A DNA stretch of 64,000 nt from Sulfitobacter sp. (lineage in GTDB: Bacteria > Pseudomonadota > Alphaproteobacteria > Rhodobacterales > Rhodobacteraceae), in the NCBI GenBank assembly GCA_017854855.1, contig JAFMGZ010000012.1:16849-80848 (forward strand), read 5' to 3'. A model generated the notes under the pieces. The model saw nothing but the letters and a program-made list of their open reading frames with translations, did no database searches and was not told the DNA's origin. The position numbers and the translations under genes were made by a program. Below, piece after piece: positions 18,436-27,960 of the stretch (the first letter of the stretch is position 1; each line of letters opens with the position of its first letter).

Positions 18436-19824
18436 ATGCGCTATATCTCTACCCGTGGCACAGCGCCCGTTTTGTCGTTTGAAGACACCATGCTGACCGG
18501 ATTGGCGCGGGATGGCGGGCTGTATGTCCCTGAAACGATCCCGACCCTGACCACCGATCAGATCGCCGCGATGTCAGGCCAGTCCTATGAGGAAATCGCC
18601 TTTACCGTGATGCGCCCCTTTATCGGTGACACTTTTACCGATGATGAATTCCGCGAGTTGATCGCCAAGGCATATGCCACCTTCGGCCATGACGCCCGCG
18701 CACCGCTGGTGCAATTGGCCCCCAACCATTTCCTGCTTGAGCTTTTTCACGGGCCTACGCTGGCGTTCAAAGATTTTGCCATGCAGCTGATCGGCCAGAT
18801 GTTTCAAAAGGCCCTTGGCCGCAAGGGCGCACGCGTAACAATCGTCGGGGCCACCTCTGGCGATACGGGTTCTGCCGCGATTGAGGCGTTCCGTGGCCTT
18901 GATAATGTCGATGTCTTTATCCTGTATCCCCACGGTCGCGTCAGCGAAGTGCAACGTCGGCAGATGACAACGCCAGTGGAATCCAACGTGCATGCATTGG
19001 CCGTCGACGGCGATTTTGACGACTGTCAGGCGCGTCTCAAGGATATGTTCAACGATTTTGAATTCCGCGATGGCGTCAAATTGGCCGGGGTCAATTCCAT
19101 CAACTGGGGCCGCGTCCTGGCGCAGGTGGTCTATTACTTCAGCTCGGCCGTGTCGCTGGGCGCACCCGCGCGCGATGTCAGCTTTACGGTCCCAACGGGC
19201 AATTTTGGCGATATCTTTGCCGGCTATATAGCCAAGCGGATGGGGCTGCCGATCAAGGATCTGGTGGTGGCCACGAACCAGAACGACATTCTGGACCGCT
19301 GCCTGAAAGGGCAGGGCTATCACAAGGGCAGCGTGCATCCGTCAATCAGCCCGTCGATGGACATTCAGGTGTCATCCAATTTTGAACGCGCTTTGTTTGA
19401 TGCCTATGGGCGCGACGGCAATGCCGTGGCGCAACTGATGGCGGAACTGGGGCAGGGCGGCTTTGACGTCTCACAAGGGGCGATGCAGGTCTTGCAGGAT
19501 ACCTATAAATCCGGCCGCGCCTCAGAGGCGGAAACATCCGCGACCATCACATCTGCCCTGAAAAGGACCGGTGAATTGCTATGCCCCCATTCCGCGATTG
19601 GGGTCAAAGTCGCCGATGAGCTGCGCGAGCAGGCCACGCCGATGATCACACTAGCCACCGCCCATCCCGCCAAATTCCCCGATGCGGTCGAAGCGGCAAC
19701 TGGCCTGCGTCCCGCGCTTCCGGCACGGATGGCAGACCTGTTCGACCGTCCCGAACGTTTGACCCGCGTCGCCAATGATCTTTCTGCGCTCAAGGCGCAC
19801 ATCCTTGAGGCACTCGAAACATGA
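18436..19824 (+). CDS. thrC: Threonine synthase
   Basis: MRYISTRGTAPVLSFEDTMLTGLARDGGLYVPE; PLP motif FHGPTLAFKDFAMQLIG. Confidence 0.96.
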   Translation: MRYISTRGTAPVLSFEDTMLTGLARDGGLYVPETIPTLTTDQIAAMSGQSYEEIAFTVMRPFIGDTFTDDEFRELIAKAYATFGHDARAPLVQLAPNHFLLELFHGPTLAFKDFAMQLIGQMFQKALGRKGARVTIVGATSGDTGSAAIEAFRGLDNVDVFILYPHGRVSEVQRRQMTTPVESNVHALAVDGDFDDCQARLKDMFNDFEFRDGVKLAGVNSINWGRVLAQVVYYFSSAVSLGAPARDVSFTVPTGNFGDIFAGYIAKRMGLPIKDLVVATNQNDILDRCLKGQGYHKGSVHPSISPSMDIQVSSNFERALFDAYGRDGNAVAQLMAELGQGGFDVSQGAMQVLQDTYKSGRASEAETSATITSALKRTGELLCPHSAIGVKVADELREQATPMITLATAHPAKFPDAVEAATGLRPALPARMADLFDRPERLTRVANDLSALKAHILEALET

Positions 19825-21083
19825 GCTTGCAAGAACACCGCCTGTCCAACGGCTTTCGCATCGTCACCGAAAACATGCCCGGCCTTGCCTCGGCCTCTAT
19901 CGGGGTCTGGGTCGCTGCAGGAGGGCGTCATGAAACGCCCCAGCAAAACGGCATTGCGCATTTTCTGGAACATATGGCCTTCAAGGGCACGAAAAGACGC
20001 ACGTCCTTGCAGATCGCCGAGGCGATCGAGGATGTCGGCGGCTATATCAACGCCTATACCAGCCGTGAGGTGACAGCCTATTATGTCCGGGTGTTGGAAA
20101 ATGATGTCGCCCTCGGGCTGGATGTCATTGCAGATATCCTGCGCAACCCCGTGCTTGACCCAAATGAAATCGAGGTTGAGCGCGGCGTGATCCTGCAAGA
20201 GATCGGCCAGGCCCTGGATACGCCCGACGACGTGATCTTTGATTGGTTGCAGGAACAGGCCTATCCCGATCAACCGCTGGGCCGGACCATTCTGGGCCCG
20301 TCAGAGCGCGTGTCGAGTTTTAACCGCGAGGACCTGCAGGGTTTTATCGGTGATCACTACGGGCCAGAGCAGATGATCCTGGCCGCTGCGGGTGCCGTGG
20401 ACCACGACGAGATTGTCAAACTGGCCGAAACCCTGTTTGGCGACATGCCGGGCAAGCCGCTGTTCCAGATGGATGCGGCACGCTTTCAGGGCGGTGAATT
20501 CCGGCAGGTCAAATCACTGGAGCAGGCGCATTTCGCATTGGGCTTTGAATCTCCGGGCTACCGTGCGGATGACATCTATGTCGCGCAGATCTATGCCTCT
20601 GCCTTGGGCGGCGGCATGTCTTCGCGGTTGTTTCAGGAAATTCGCGAAAACCGGGGTCTGTGCTACACGATCTTTGCACAGGCGGGGGCCTATGCCGACA
20701 CCGGGATGATGACGATCTATGCCGGCACCTCAGGCGAGCAATTGCCAGAGCTCGCATCCATCACCATAGATGAGATGAAGCGCGCCGCCTCTGACATGAG
20801 CCCGGCCGAAGTGGCCCGTGCCCGTGCCCAGATGAAAGCAGGCCTGTTGATGGGGCTGGAGAGCCCGTCAAACCGTGCCGAACGCCTTGCCCGTCTGGTC
20901 CAGATATGGGACCGCGTGCCGCCCCTGTCCGAAAGCATCGAAAAGATTGATGCGGTCACCACCGGCGATGTCCGTGATCTGGCGCAGCGCATGGCTGAAA
21001 CCGCCCCCGCCGCCCTGGCACTCTACGGTCCCGTCGAAGCGGCACCGGGCCTTGAAACCCTAAAGGAGCGTCGTGCTGCCTGA
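19821..21083 (+). CDS. M16 family zinc metallopeptidase (processing-peptidase-like)
   Basis: NGIAHFLEHMAFKGTKRRT (HxxEH); 4-bp overlap with thrC. Confidence 0.95.
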   Translation: MSLQEHRLSNGFRIVTENMPGLASASIGVWVAAGGRHETPQQNGIAHFLEHMAFKGTKRRTSLQIAEAIEDVGGYINAYTSREVTAYYVRVLENDVALGLDVIADILRNPVLDPNEIEVERGVILQEIGQALDTPDDVIFDWLQEQAYPDQPLGRTILGPSERVSSFNREDLQGFIGDHYGPEQMILAAAGAVDHDEIVKLAETLFGDMPGKPLFQMDAARFQGGEFRQVKSLEQAHFALGFESPGYRADDIYVAQIYASALGGGMSSRLFQEIRENRGLCYTIFAQAGAYADTGMMTIYAGTSGEQLPELASITIDEMKRAASDMSPAEVARARAQMKAGLLMGLESPSNRAERLARLVQIWDRVPPLSESIEKIDAVTTGDVRDLAQRMAETAPAALALYGPVEAAPGLETLKERRAA

Positions 21084-21667
21084 TGCTGCTGATCAAACGA
21101 AAATTGAGGATCGAGACAGAGAGGATGACACTGCGTCCCCCCGTCCATTCCGATTTTCGCGATTGGTCAGCGCTGAGGGTCAAGAGCAGGGATTTCCTGA
21201 CCGTTTGGGAACCCGCATGGGCCGATGATCACCTGACCCGCAAGGCCTTTACCAACCGGGTCTATTGGGCGCAGCGTTCGATAACTTCCGGCAGCGCCTT
21301 GCCGCTGTTCTTGATCCGCCGCGAGGATGAGGCGCTGATGGGGGCGATCACGCTGGACAATATTCGGCGGGGGCCTGCCCAGGCCGGCACGCTGGGCTAT
21401 TGGACCGGCCAGCCCTACATCCGACAAGGTTACATGCGCGAGGCGATCCATGCCATCGTGCACCATGCGTTCACCCGGCTTGACCTCAGCCGCATCGAAG
21501 CGGCCTGCCTGCCGGAAAATCAGGCCTCACGCGGTCTGCTGGAAAAGGCGGGGTTCAAATATGAGGGCGTCGCGCAAAGCTATCTGCAGATTGACGGGCG
21601 CTGGCGCACCCATGTCCTTTATGCAGCCCTGCGCAGTGACCGGCGCGGCAAGACCGACGTGGGTTAA
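21083..21667 (+). CDS. GNAT family N-acetyltransferase (RimJ-like)
   Basis: ETERMTLRPPVHSDFRDWSALR...LGYWTGQPYIRQGYMREAIHAIVHHAF...ENQASRGLLEKAGF. Confidence 0.92.
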   Translation: MLLIKRKLRIETERMTLRPPVHSDFRDWSALRVKSRDFLTVWEPAWADDHLTRKAFTNRVYWAQRSITSGSALPLFLIRREDEALMGAITLDNIRRGPAQAGTLGYWTGQPYIRQGYMREAIHAIVHHAFTRLDLSRIEAACLPENQASRGLLEKAGFKYEGVAQSYLQIDGRWRTHVLYAALRSDRRGKTDVG

Positions 21668-21699
21668 GCGGGCTCTGGCGTGTTCACGCAAAGGCCCGC
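21668..21699 (+). terminator. Compound hairpin terminator after the GNAT gene
   Basis: GCGGGC tctg GCGTG tt CACGC aaa GGCCCGC GTTT, between convergent genes. Confidence 0.6.
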
Positions 21700-21721
21700 G
21701 TTTGGTGTGCCGACACACACC

Positions 21722-23035
21722 TTAGCCGACGAAATGCAATGTCTGGAATTGTGACCGCAAGGCGCGGGTTTCCGCAGCCAGATCTTCGGGCGCATTGCAC
21801 TGCAGCGCCTTGGCAATCAGGGCGGCGAGGGGCTCCACGTCTTTGACGCCCACGCCCCAGCGGACCAGTTCAGGTGTGCCAATGCGCAAACCGTTCATAT
21901 CGCCGGGCACATCCGCCACGGGCAGGCCAATGCCGCAGGCCAGAAAACCTGCCTTGCGCAGGGTTTTTGATGCGGCCTGACCACCGCCGAAATCAGCAGC
22001 TTTGATGGCGAATTGATGGGAATTGGTGATCCCGCGATCAGCGGCATAGACCGGCAGACCATGTGCTGCCAATGCATGCCCCAGCGCGCGGGCAACCACG
22101 ATCATCTCGGCGGCATAGGCCTGACCGTAGTCAATCCAATCCAGCATGGTCAGTGCCAGGGCCGCAGATTTGGCCGCATCAAAGTTTGCGGTCATGCCGG
22201 GAAAGGCGATGGCATCCAGCCGTTCGGCCATTTCTGGATCATTGCTGACAATCAGCCCGCCAGCAGGGCCACCAAGGCTTTTGTAGGTGCTCATCGTCAT
22301 CAGATGCGCGCCTTCCTTCAGCGGGTTGCGCCATGCGCGCCCGGCGATGATGCCGCATTGATGGGCCGCATCGAACAGCACCTTGGCCCCCACTTCATCG
22401 GCGATGGCGCGTACCTCTGCCACGGGGTGTTCAAACAGGTTCAGTGAGGACCCGATGGTGATCAAACGGGGCTTTACCTGATGGGCCAATATGCGCAGCG
22501 CGTCGATGTCCACGGTGTAGCCATCCGCATTCACCGGGGCCGCGACCGTATTGAGCCCATAAAGTCCCGCACATCCCGCCCCGTGGTGTGTGACGTGACC
22601 GCCAACCGACGGCGGTGGCGCGATGATCGTATCGCCGGGCTTGCAGATGGCCATGAACCCGTAAAGATTGGCAATCGCACCGGAAGGCACGCGTATTTCG
22701 GCAAATTTCGCGTCGAACACCTGCGCACAAAGTTCGGCGGCAATCACCTCTATCTCTTCGATCGCCTCAAGACCCATTTCGTATTTGTCGCCCGGATAGC
22801 CCAGTGAGGGGCGCGTGCCTATGCCGCTGGACAGGATCGCCTCGGCGCGGGGTGACATCACGTTGGTGGCGGGATTGAGGTTGAAACATTCCCGCTCATG
22901 GATGTCGCGGTTTGCCTCTGCCAGCGCATGCAGCCTGTCCGCGATGGCAGCTGTGCCCTGCACAGAAGTCCGCTGCGCGATGTCCTGAACCCGGTTTTCG
23001 CAGGCCGCAGGGACCCATGTGCGTTTGTCCAGCAT
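21722..23035 (-). CDS. Serine hydroxymethyltransferase-like PLP enzyme (divergent)
   Basis: NLNPATNVMSPRAEAILSSGIGTRPSLGYPGDKYEMGLEAIEEIE; PLP-lysine region LMTMSTYKSLGGPAGG. Start at 23035 with GGAGAATATC upstream. Confidence 0.8.
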   Translation of the reverse strand: MLDKRTWVPAACENRVQDIAQRTSVQGTAAIADRLHALAEANRDIHERECFNLNPATNVMSPRAEAILSSGIGTRPSLGYPGDKYEMGLEAIEEIEVIAAELCAQVFDAKFAEIRVPSGAIANLYGFMAICKPGDTIIAPPPSVGGHVTHHGAGCAGLYGLNTVAAPVNADGYTVDIDALRILAHQVKPRLITIGSSLNLFEHPVAEVRAIADEVGAKVLFDAAHQCGIIAGRAWRNPLKEGAHLMTMSTYKSLGGPAGGLIVSNDPEMAERLDAIAFPGMTANFDAAKSAALALTMLDWIDYGQAYAAEMIVVARALGHALAAHGLPVYAADRGITNSHQFAIKAADFGGGQAASKTLRKAGFLACGIGLPVADVPGDMNGLRIGTPELVRWGVGVKDVEPLAALIAKALQCNAPEDLAAETRALRSQFQTLHFVG

Positions 23036-23162
23036 GATATTCTCCTTGATCAGAACGCCCAAAAGGACAGCTCATTGTGTCTCTTTGTCACGTTCTTTTG
23101 AGCAGCAAAGAGAGATTTGATGACCTTTGCAAAAGCTGTGCTAGTTTTTCAACAAGGAGGCA

Positions 23163-23987
23163 ATGCCGATGATCCGACTGAGTTTGATATTTTCTCTGCT
23201 GCTGCCCGGTTTGGCCATCGCCCAGGACCGCACGCCCAGCCATTGCATTGCATTGGCCGATGCGACCCCGGGCATGGCATATGTCACCAAAGCCAGCCTG
23301 CCCGAGGTTGCGGCCGAAAACGTGTATCTGCATTATATCGCCCATGCGTCATTTTTGATCCGCAGCCATCAGGGGCTGAACATGGTGACTGATTTCACCG
23401 GCTTTACAGGTACGCTGCCGCTTATCCCCGATGTGGTGACGATGAACCACGCCCATGACAGCCATTGGACGGCCTTTCCCGATCCCGCGATCCCCCATGC
23501 CTTGCAGGGCTGGGGCGATTTTGGCGAGGGGGTGAAACATCACCTTGATCTGGGCGAGGTACTGGTGCGCAATGTCTCGACCGATATACGGTCGGACTTT
23601 ACCGGCATTGAACCCAATGGAAATTCGATTTTCGTGTTTGAGATGGCAGGCCTGTGCATCGGTCATCTGGGGCATCTGCACCACGCGCCCGACCCGGCAC
23701 AATACGCGGCCCTGGGGCGTCTCGATGTGGTGATGGCCCCGGTTGACGGGGGCTATACGCTGGACCAGCCGACGATGATTGCGGTGCTCAAACGGCTCAA
23801 GTCCTCTATCGTGATCCCGATGCATTGGTTCTCTGACTTTGCCTTGGATGATTTCCTGGAAGGGATGCGCGATGATTTCTCTATCGTGCATGTCGACGGC
23901 CCCTCGCTGACGGTGTCTCTTGATCGGTTGCCATCAAGACCCACGATCATGGTGCTGCGGCCATCCTATCTCAATGTGACAAGATAG
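23163..23987 (+). CDS. Exported metallo-beta-lactamase-fold hydrolase
   Basis: Signal peptide; HASFLIRSHQGLNMVTDFTG...TMNHAHDSHWTAFP...GHLHHAPDP. Confidence 0.8.
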   Translation: MPMIRLSLIFSLLLPGLAIAQDRTPSHCIALADATPGMAYVTKASLPEVAAENVYLHYIAHASFLIRSHQGLNMVTDFTGFTGTLPLIPDVVTMNHAHDSHWTAFPDPAIPHALQGWGDFGEGVKHHLDLGEVLVRNVSTDIRSDFTGIEPNGNSIFVFEMAGLCIGHLGHLHHAPDPAQYAALGRLDVVMAPVDGGYTLDQPTMIAVLKRLKSSIVIPMHWFSDFALDDFLEGMRDDFSIVHVDGPSLTVSLDRLPSRPTIMVLRPSYLNVTR

Positions 23988-24026
23988 GCGCTTGCATCCC
24001 GCACCATTCCACCAGATCAAAGACCC

Positions 24027-25445
24027 ATGACATTGAACCCCGCCGACACCGCCTTTCGTGATCGCCTCGCAGCTGTGCTGCCCGACGATGTTTTTCGTGC
24101 CGTTGAACCCCGCTACCTCGAAGAACCGCGCGGGCGTTATGCCGGGCAATCGGCGCTGCTGGCCCTGCCGCGCAGCGCAGAGCAGGTGGCAACCTTGATC
24201 CGTCATGCATCCGACGCCCGCGTGGGTGTCGTACCCTATGGCGGCGGGACCGGCCTTGTCGGGGGGCAGATTGCGTCTGATGGTCCTGCACCGCTGATCC
24301 TGTCGCTTGAACGGATGAACAAGGTCCGCGATGTCTTTGCCCAAGAGAACGTGCTGATCGCCGAAGCAGGCGTTGTGCTGGCGGATGTGCAGGCCGCCGC
24401 CGATCAGGCGGGGCTTTTGTTTCCCCTGTCGCTGGCCGCCCAAGGGTCGGCGCGCATCGGTGGTAACCTTGCCACCAATGCGGGTGGGACAGGCGTGCTG
24501 CGCTATGGCAATGCGCGTGATCTGTGTTTGGGGTTGGAGGCCGTGCTGCCTGATGGGCAAATCTGGCATGGCCTGACGCGCCTGCGCAAGAATAACACCG
24601 GCTATGACCTGCGCCATTTGCTGATCGGGTCCGAAGGGACGCTGGGCGTGATCACCGCCGCCGCCCTGAAACTTTTTGCCAAACCGCCCAGAACCGGCAC
24701 CGCATTACTGGCGGTCAAAAGCCCGAAAGCCGCGCTTGCGCTGTTGTCACTGGCCCGCGCGCATCTGGGTGAGATGGTCAGCGCATTTGAACTGATCCAC
24801 CGCCAGGGCTATGATTTCCTGACCGAGAAACTGCCAGGTATCCGCCAGCCCTTTGCGGCTCCGCCGGAATGGACTGTCCTGATCGAGGTGGGCCTGAGCG
24901 GTGATCTGGATCCCGCCTCCAGCCTTGAGACAGTTTTTGCCTCGGCTCTTGAGGCGGGGCTGGTCGAGGATGGGCTGATCGCCCAGAACCAGCAGCAGTC
25001 TGATGATTTCTGGAAGATCCGCGAAATGATCCCAGAGGCAAACCGCCTTGTCGGGTCCGTCTCAAGCCATGATATTTCGGTGCCCCTGGGGGCCATCCCC
25101 GATTTCATCACCAAGGGAGGCGCGGTGATTGCCGCCATCGGGGATTTCCGGATCAATTGCTTTGGCCATGTCGGGGATGGCAACCTGCATTACAATATCT
25201 TTCCCGCGCCCGGCAAAACCCGCGCCGATCATGAAGCCGACCGTCCCGTGATCAAACGGGCGGTACATGACCTGGTCCATGAGATGGGCGGTTCGATCAG
25301 TGCAGAGCATGGGATTGGCCGGCTCAAGGTTGCTGATCTGGAACGCTATGGCGATCCGGCCAAACTGTCGGCGATGCGCGCGATCAAGGCAGCGCTGGAT
25401 CCCAGGGGAATTATGAACCCCGGTGCCGTGGTGCGCGGAACCTGA
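24027..25445 (+). CDS. FAD-binding oxidoreductase (GlcD/D-2-hydroxyacid dehydrogenase type)
   Basis: VVPYGGGTGLVGGQ FAD_binding_4 motif; C-terminal GHVGDGNLHYN...SAEHGIGRLK. Confidence 0.93.
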   Translation: MTLNPADTAFRDRLAAVLPDDVFRAVEPRYLEEPRGRYAGQSALLALPRSAEQVATLIRHASDARVGVVPYGGGTGLVGGQIASDGPAPLILSLERMNKVRDVFAQENVLIAEAGVVLADVQAAADQAGLLFPLSLAAQGSARIGGNLATNAGGTGVLRYGNARDLCLGLEAVLPDGQIWHGLTRLRKNNTGYDLRHLLIGSEGTLGVITAAALKLFAKPPRTGTALLAVKSPKAALALLSLARAHLGEMVSAFELIHRQGYDFLTEKLPGIRQPFAAPPEWTVLIEVGLSGDLDPASSLETVFASALEAGLVEDGLIAQNQQQSDDFWKIREMIPEANRLVGSVSSHDISVPLGAIPDFITKGGAVIAAIGDFRINCFGHVGDGNLHYNIFPAPGKTRADHEADRPVIKRAVHDLVHEMGGSISAEHGIGRLKVADLERYGDPAKLSAMRAIKAALDPRGIMNPGAVVRGT

Positions 25446-25458
25446 ACCCCTTGACGCA

Positions 25459-25989
25459 TTAAAGCCCGTCAAAGGCGCATAGGGCGTGCACCTCCATCCC
25501 CATCGCCTCCAGCTTCTTGCGACCGCCAAGGTCTGGCAGATCTATGATAAAGGCGGTTGAAACGATCTCGCCGCCCAGCCGTTCGATCAGCTTGATCCCG
25601 GCCTCGGCGGTGCCGCCCGTGGCCAGCAGGTCATCCACCACAAGGATCTTTTCGCCCGGCTGAATGGCATCATCATGGATTTCGACAATCGCCTCGCCAT
25701 ACTCCAGCTTGTATTCCTGGCTGATCGTGGTGCCGGGCAGCTTGCCTTTCTTGCGGATCGGGACAAAGCCCACAGACAGTTGATGCGCAATCGCACCCCC
25801 AAGGATAAAGCCGCGGGCCTCAAGGCCCACCACCTTGTCAATCCGCATCCCGGCATAGGGGTGCAGCATCTGGTCAATGGCCATGCGAAACCCGCGCGGA
25901 TCGGCGAATAATGTGGTCACATCGCGGAACATGATCCCTTCATGTGGAAAATCGACAATCGTGCGGATGTAGTCTTTGACAGTTTTCAT
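25459..25989 (-). CDS. apt: Adenine phosphoribosyltransferase
   Basis: [28 protein letters not shown]...[24 protein letters not shown] (PRPP motif). Confidence 0.97.
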   Translation of the reverse strand: MKTVKDYIRTIVDFPHEGIMFRDVTTLFADPRGFRMAIDQMLHPYAGMRIDKVVGLEARGFILGGAIAHQLSVGFVPIRKKGKLPGTTISQEYKLEYGEAIVEIHDDAIQPGEKILVVDDLLATGGTAEAGIKLIERLGGEIVSTAFIIDLPDLGGRKKLEAMGMEVHALCAFDGL

Positions 25990-26615
25990 GTTGTGCTCCG
26001 GCGCAAGGTGGCGGTCAGGATGCCCATGGTGATCAATGCCGCACCGCCAGCGCGGGTGATCCAGGTGATGAGGGAAGGCCGTGCAATGACACGGCGCAGA
26101 CGGTCTGCCAAAAGCGCATAGGCAAAAGCATTCAGCGCGGCAAGACCCACGAAGGTCACGATCAAGATGCCGAACTGCGGCAGCAGCGGCACGCCGGGCG
26201 TGATGAACTGCGGGACAAAGGCAATGAAAAAGGCGATGGATTTTGGGTTAAGTGCGGTGACAGCTGCCGCATGGCCAAAGACCTGCCTTGCCGTCACATC
26301 GCCACTTTGCGGCAGGCGCATACCATCTGCGGGCGCTGATTTGATCAGCCGGGCACCCAGCCAGATCAGATAGGCCGCACCGACCCATTTCAGCGCGACA
26401 AACACCGTGGCAGAGGCCATGACCAGCGCCCCAAGTCCCGCCAATGACGCCGTCATCGCGACCAGATCGCCCAACGCCACACCGGCCGCCGACGCGACAG
26501 CGACAGGGCGGCCTTTGCTCAGCGCATAGCTGAGCACCAAAAGAACCGTGGGGCCCGGGATCAGCAAAAGAGCGGTAGAGGCCGCAACGAAGGTCAGCCA
26601 AAGTTCAAAGGACAT
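25986..26615 (-). CDS. LysE family translocator
   Basis: [36 protein letters not shown]...; 4-bp overlap with apt. Confidence 0.92.
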   Translation of the reverse strand: MSFELWLTFVAASTALLLIPGPTVLLVLSYALSKGRPVAVASAAGVALGDLVAMTASLAGLGALVMASATVFVALKWVGAAYLIWLGARLIKSAPADGMRLPQSGDVTARQVFGHAAAVTALNPKSIAFFIAFVPQFITPGVPLLPQFGILIVTFVGLAALNAFAYALLADRLRRVIARPSLITWITRAGGAALITMGILTATLRRSTT

Positions 26616-26723
26616 GCACATGCTCCGGTCGCTCAAGCGTTTCTGGGACTGCTTGGCACATCAAATATCCCCTGCCGCGTTGAAATATTTTGTTTCAGGC
26701 AGCGCCAAGAGGCTCAGCGTATT

Positions 26724-26740
26724 CCCAAAACGCTTTTGGG
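26724..26740. terminator. Hairpin between mtnP and lysE genes
   Basis: CCCAAAA-cgc-TTTTGGG; weak T-tract. Confidence 0.4.
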
Positions 26741-26794
26741 GCCAGCACAGGCAGCGCGCCCGCCCCAGATCAAGTTTCGGGCTCCATCGGACTG

Positions 26795-27667
26795 TCAGAG
26801 CAGCCGCCCCGCCACCGCGTCCAGCTTGGCCATCAGCGCAGGGTCGCGGGCGTCCGGTTGGGTCAGGATTGCATATTCCAGCGCGCGGTCACAGCCATGC
26901 GGGCAGGGCGCGCGTTCAGCGCCCAACAGTTTGGGCAAACGGGCGACCATGTTCCGCCCCTTGTCCGCGTTACCCATCAGCGTGGCGATGATGGCGGTGA
27001 CATCTACCTCGCCGTGGTCGGGATGCCAGCTGTCATAATCGGTGATCATGGCCACCGACGCATAGCAAAGCTCTGCTTCGCGGGCCAGTTTGGCCTCTGG
27101 CATATTGGTCATTCCGATAACATCCGCACCCCAGCTTGTCCGGTACATTTTGGATTCCGCGAGCGTGGAGAATTGCGGCCCCTCCATCGCCAGATAGGTG
27201 CCCCCGCGGTGCACCTTGATCCCTGCATCCCGAGCGGCTGTCTCGCAGGCGTCGCCCAGACGCGGGCAGGTCGGGTGCGCCACGCTGACATGGGCCACGC
27301 ATCCGGTGCCAAAGAATGACTTTTCGCGCGCAAAGGTCCGGTCGATGAATTGGTCCACGATGACGAAATCACCCGGTGCCATTTCCTCGCGGAATGATCC
27401 GCAGGCCGAAACGGAGATGACATCGGTGCAGCCCAGACGTTTGAGCGCGTCAATATTGGCCCGGTATGGAACGGTTGAAGGGCTATGCACATGGCCGCGT
27501 CCGTGGCGGGGCAGAAAAGCCATTTCAATACCGTCCAATATCCCGGTCAGGATCGCATCAGACGGTGTGCCCCAGGGGGTCTGGACCTGGATCCAGTCAG
27601 CCCCTTCCAACCCGTCGATGTCATAGATCCCCGACCCGCCGATCACGGCGATTTTCGTAGCTGTCAT
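26795..27667 (-). CDS. mtnP: S-methyl-5'-thioadenosine phosphorylase
   Basis: MTATKIAVIGGSGIYDIDGLEGADW...FLPRHGRGHVHSPSTVPYRANI...VSACGSFREEMAPGDFV. Start at 27667. Confidence 0.94.
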   Translation of the reverse strand: MTATKIAVIGGSGIYDIDGLEGADWIQVQTPWGTPSDAILTGILDGIEMAFLPRHGRGHVHSPSTVPYRANIDALKRLGCTDVISVSACGSFREEMAPGDFVIVDQFIDRTFAREKSFFGTGCVAHVSVAHPTCPRLGDACETAARDAGIKVHRGGTYLAMEGPQFSTLAESKMYRTSWGADVIGMTNMPEAKLAREAELCYASVAMITDYDSWHPDHGEVDVTAIIATLMGNADKGRNMVARLPKLLGAERAPCPHGCDRALEYAILTQPDARDPALMAKLDAVAGRLL

Positions 27668-27829
27668 AAAGGCCCCATCTGTCTGTTTCACCGGGCATTC
27701 TGCCCCGCGCCGCCCAGCGTGGAAAGCCCCGAAATTCGCATCAGGCAGGATTGGCGCTGTCACGGGTTGGGGGAAATGCCTGGGTACCGGTCAGTGTAGC
27801 GGTTCGGGCAAAAGACGTGTCGAGGCATC

Positions 27830-27880
27830 AAATGCCAAGGACGGTCAGGGCAGGCTGACCCGGTGCTACCCTTGGCATTT
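27830..27880. repeat. Nested inverted repeat upstream of sulP
   Basis: AAATGCCAAGG (27830-27840) / CCTTGGCATTT (27870-27880) enclosing GGTCAG (27843-27848) / CTGACC (27855-27860). Confidence 0.85.
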
Positions 27881-27960
27881 GGTCCGATCTGGTATAGCGA
27901 CCGCCCAAACATGGCCTTGTAGGGCTGAAATCCCCCGTTCCGGTATAAGAAGGAAGCCTG

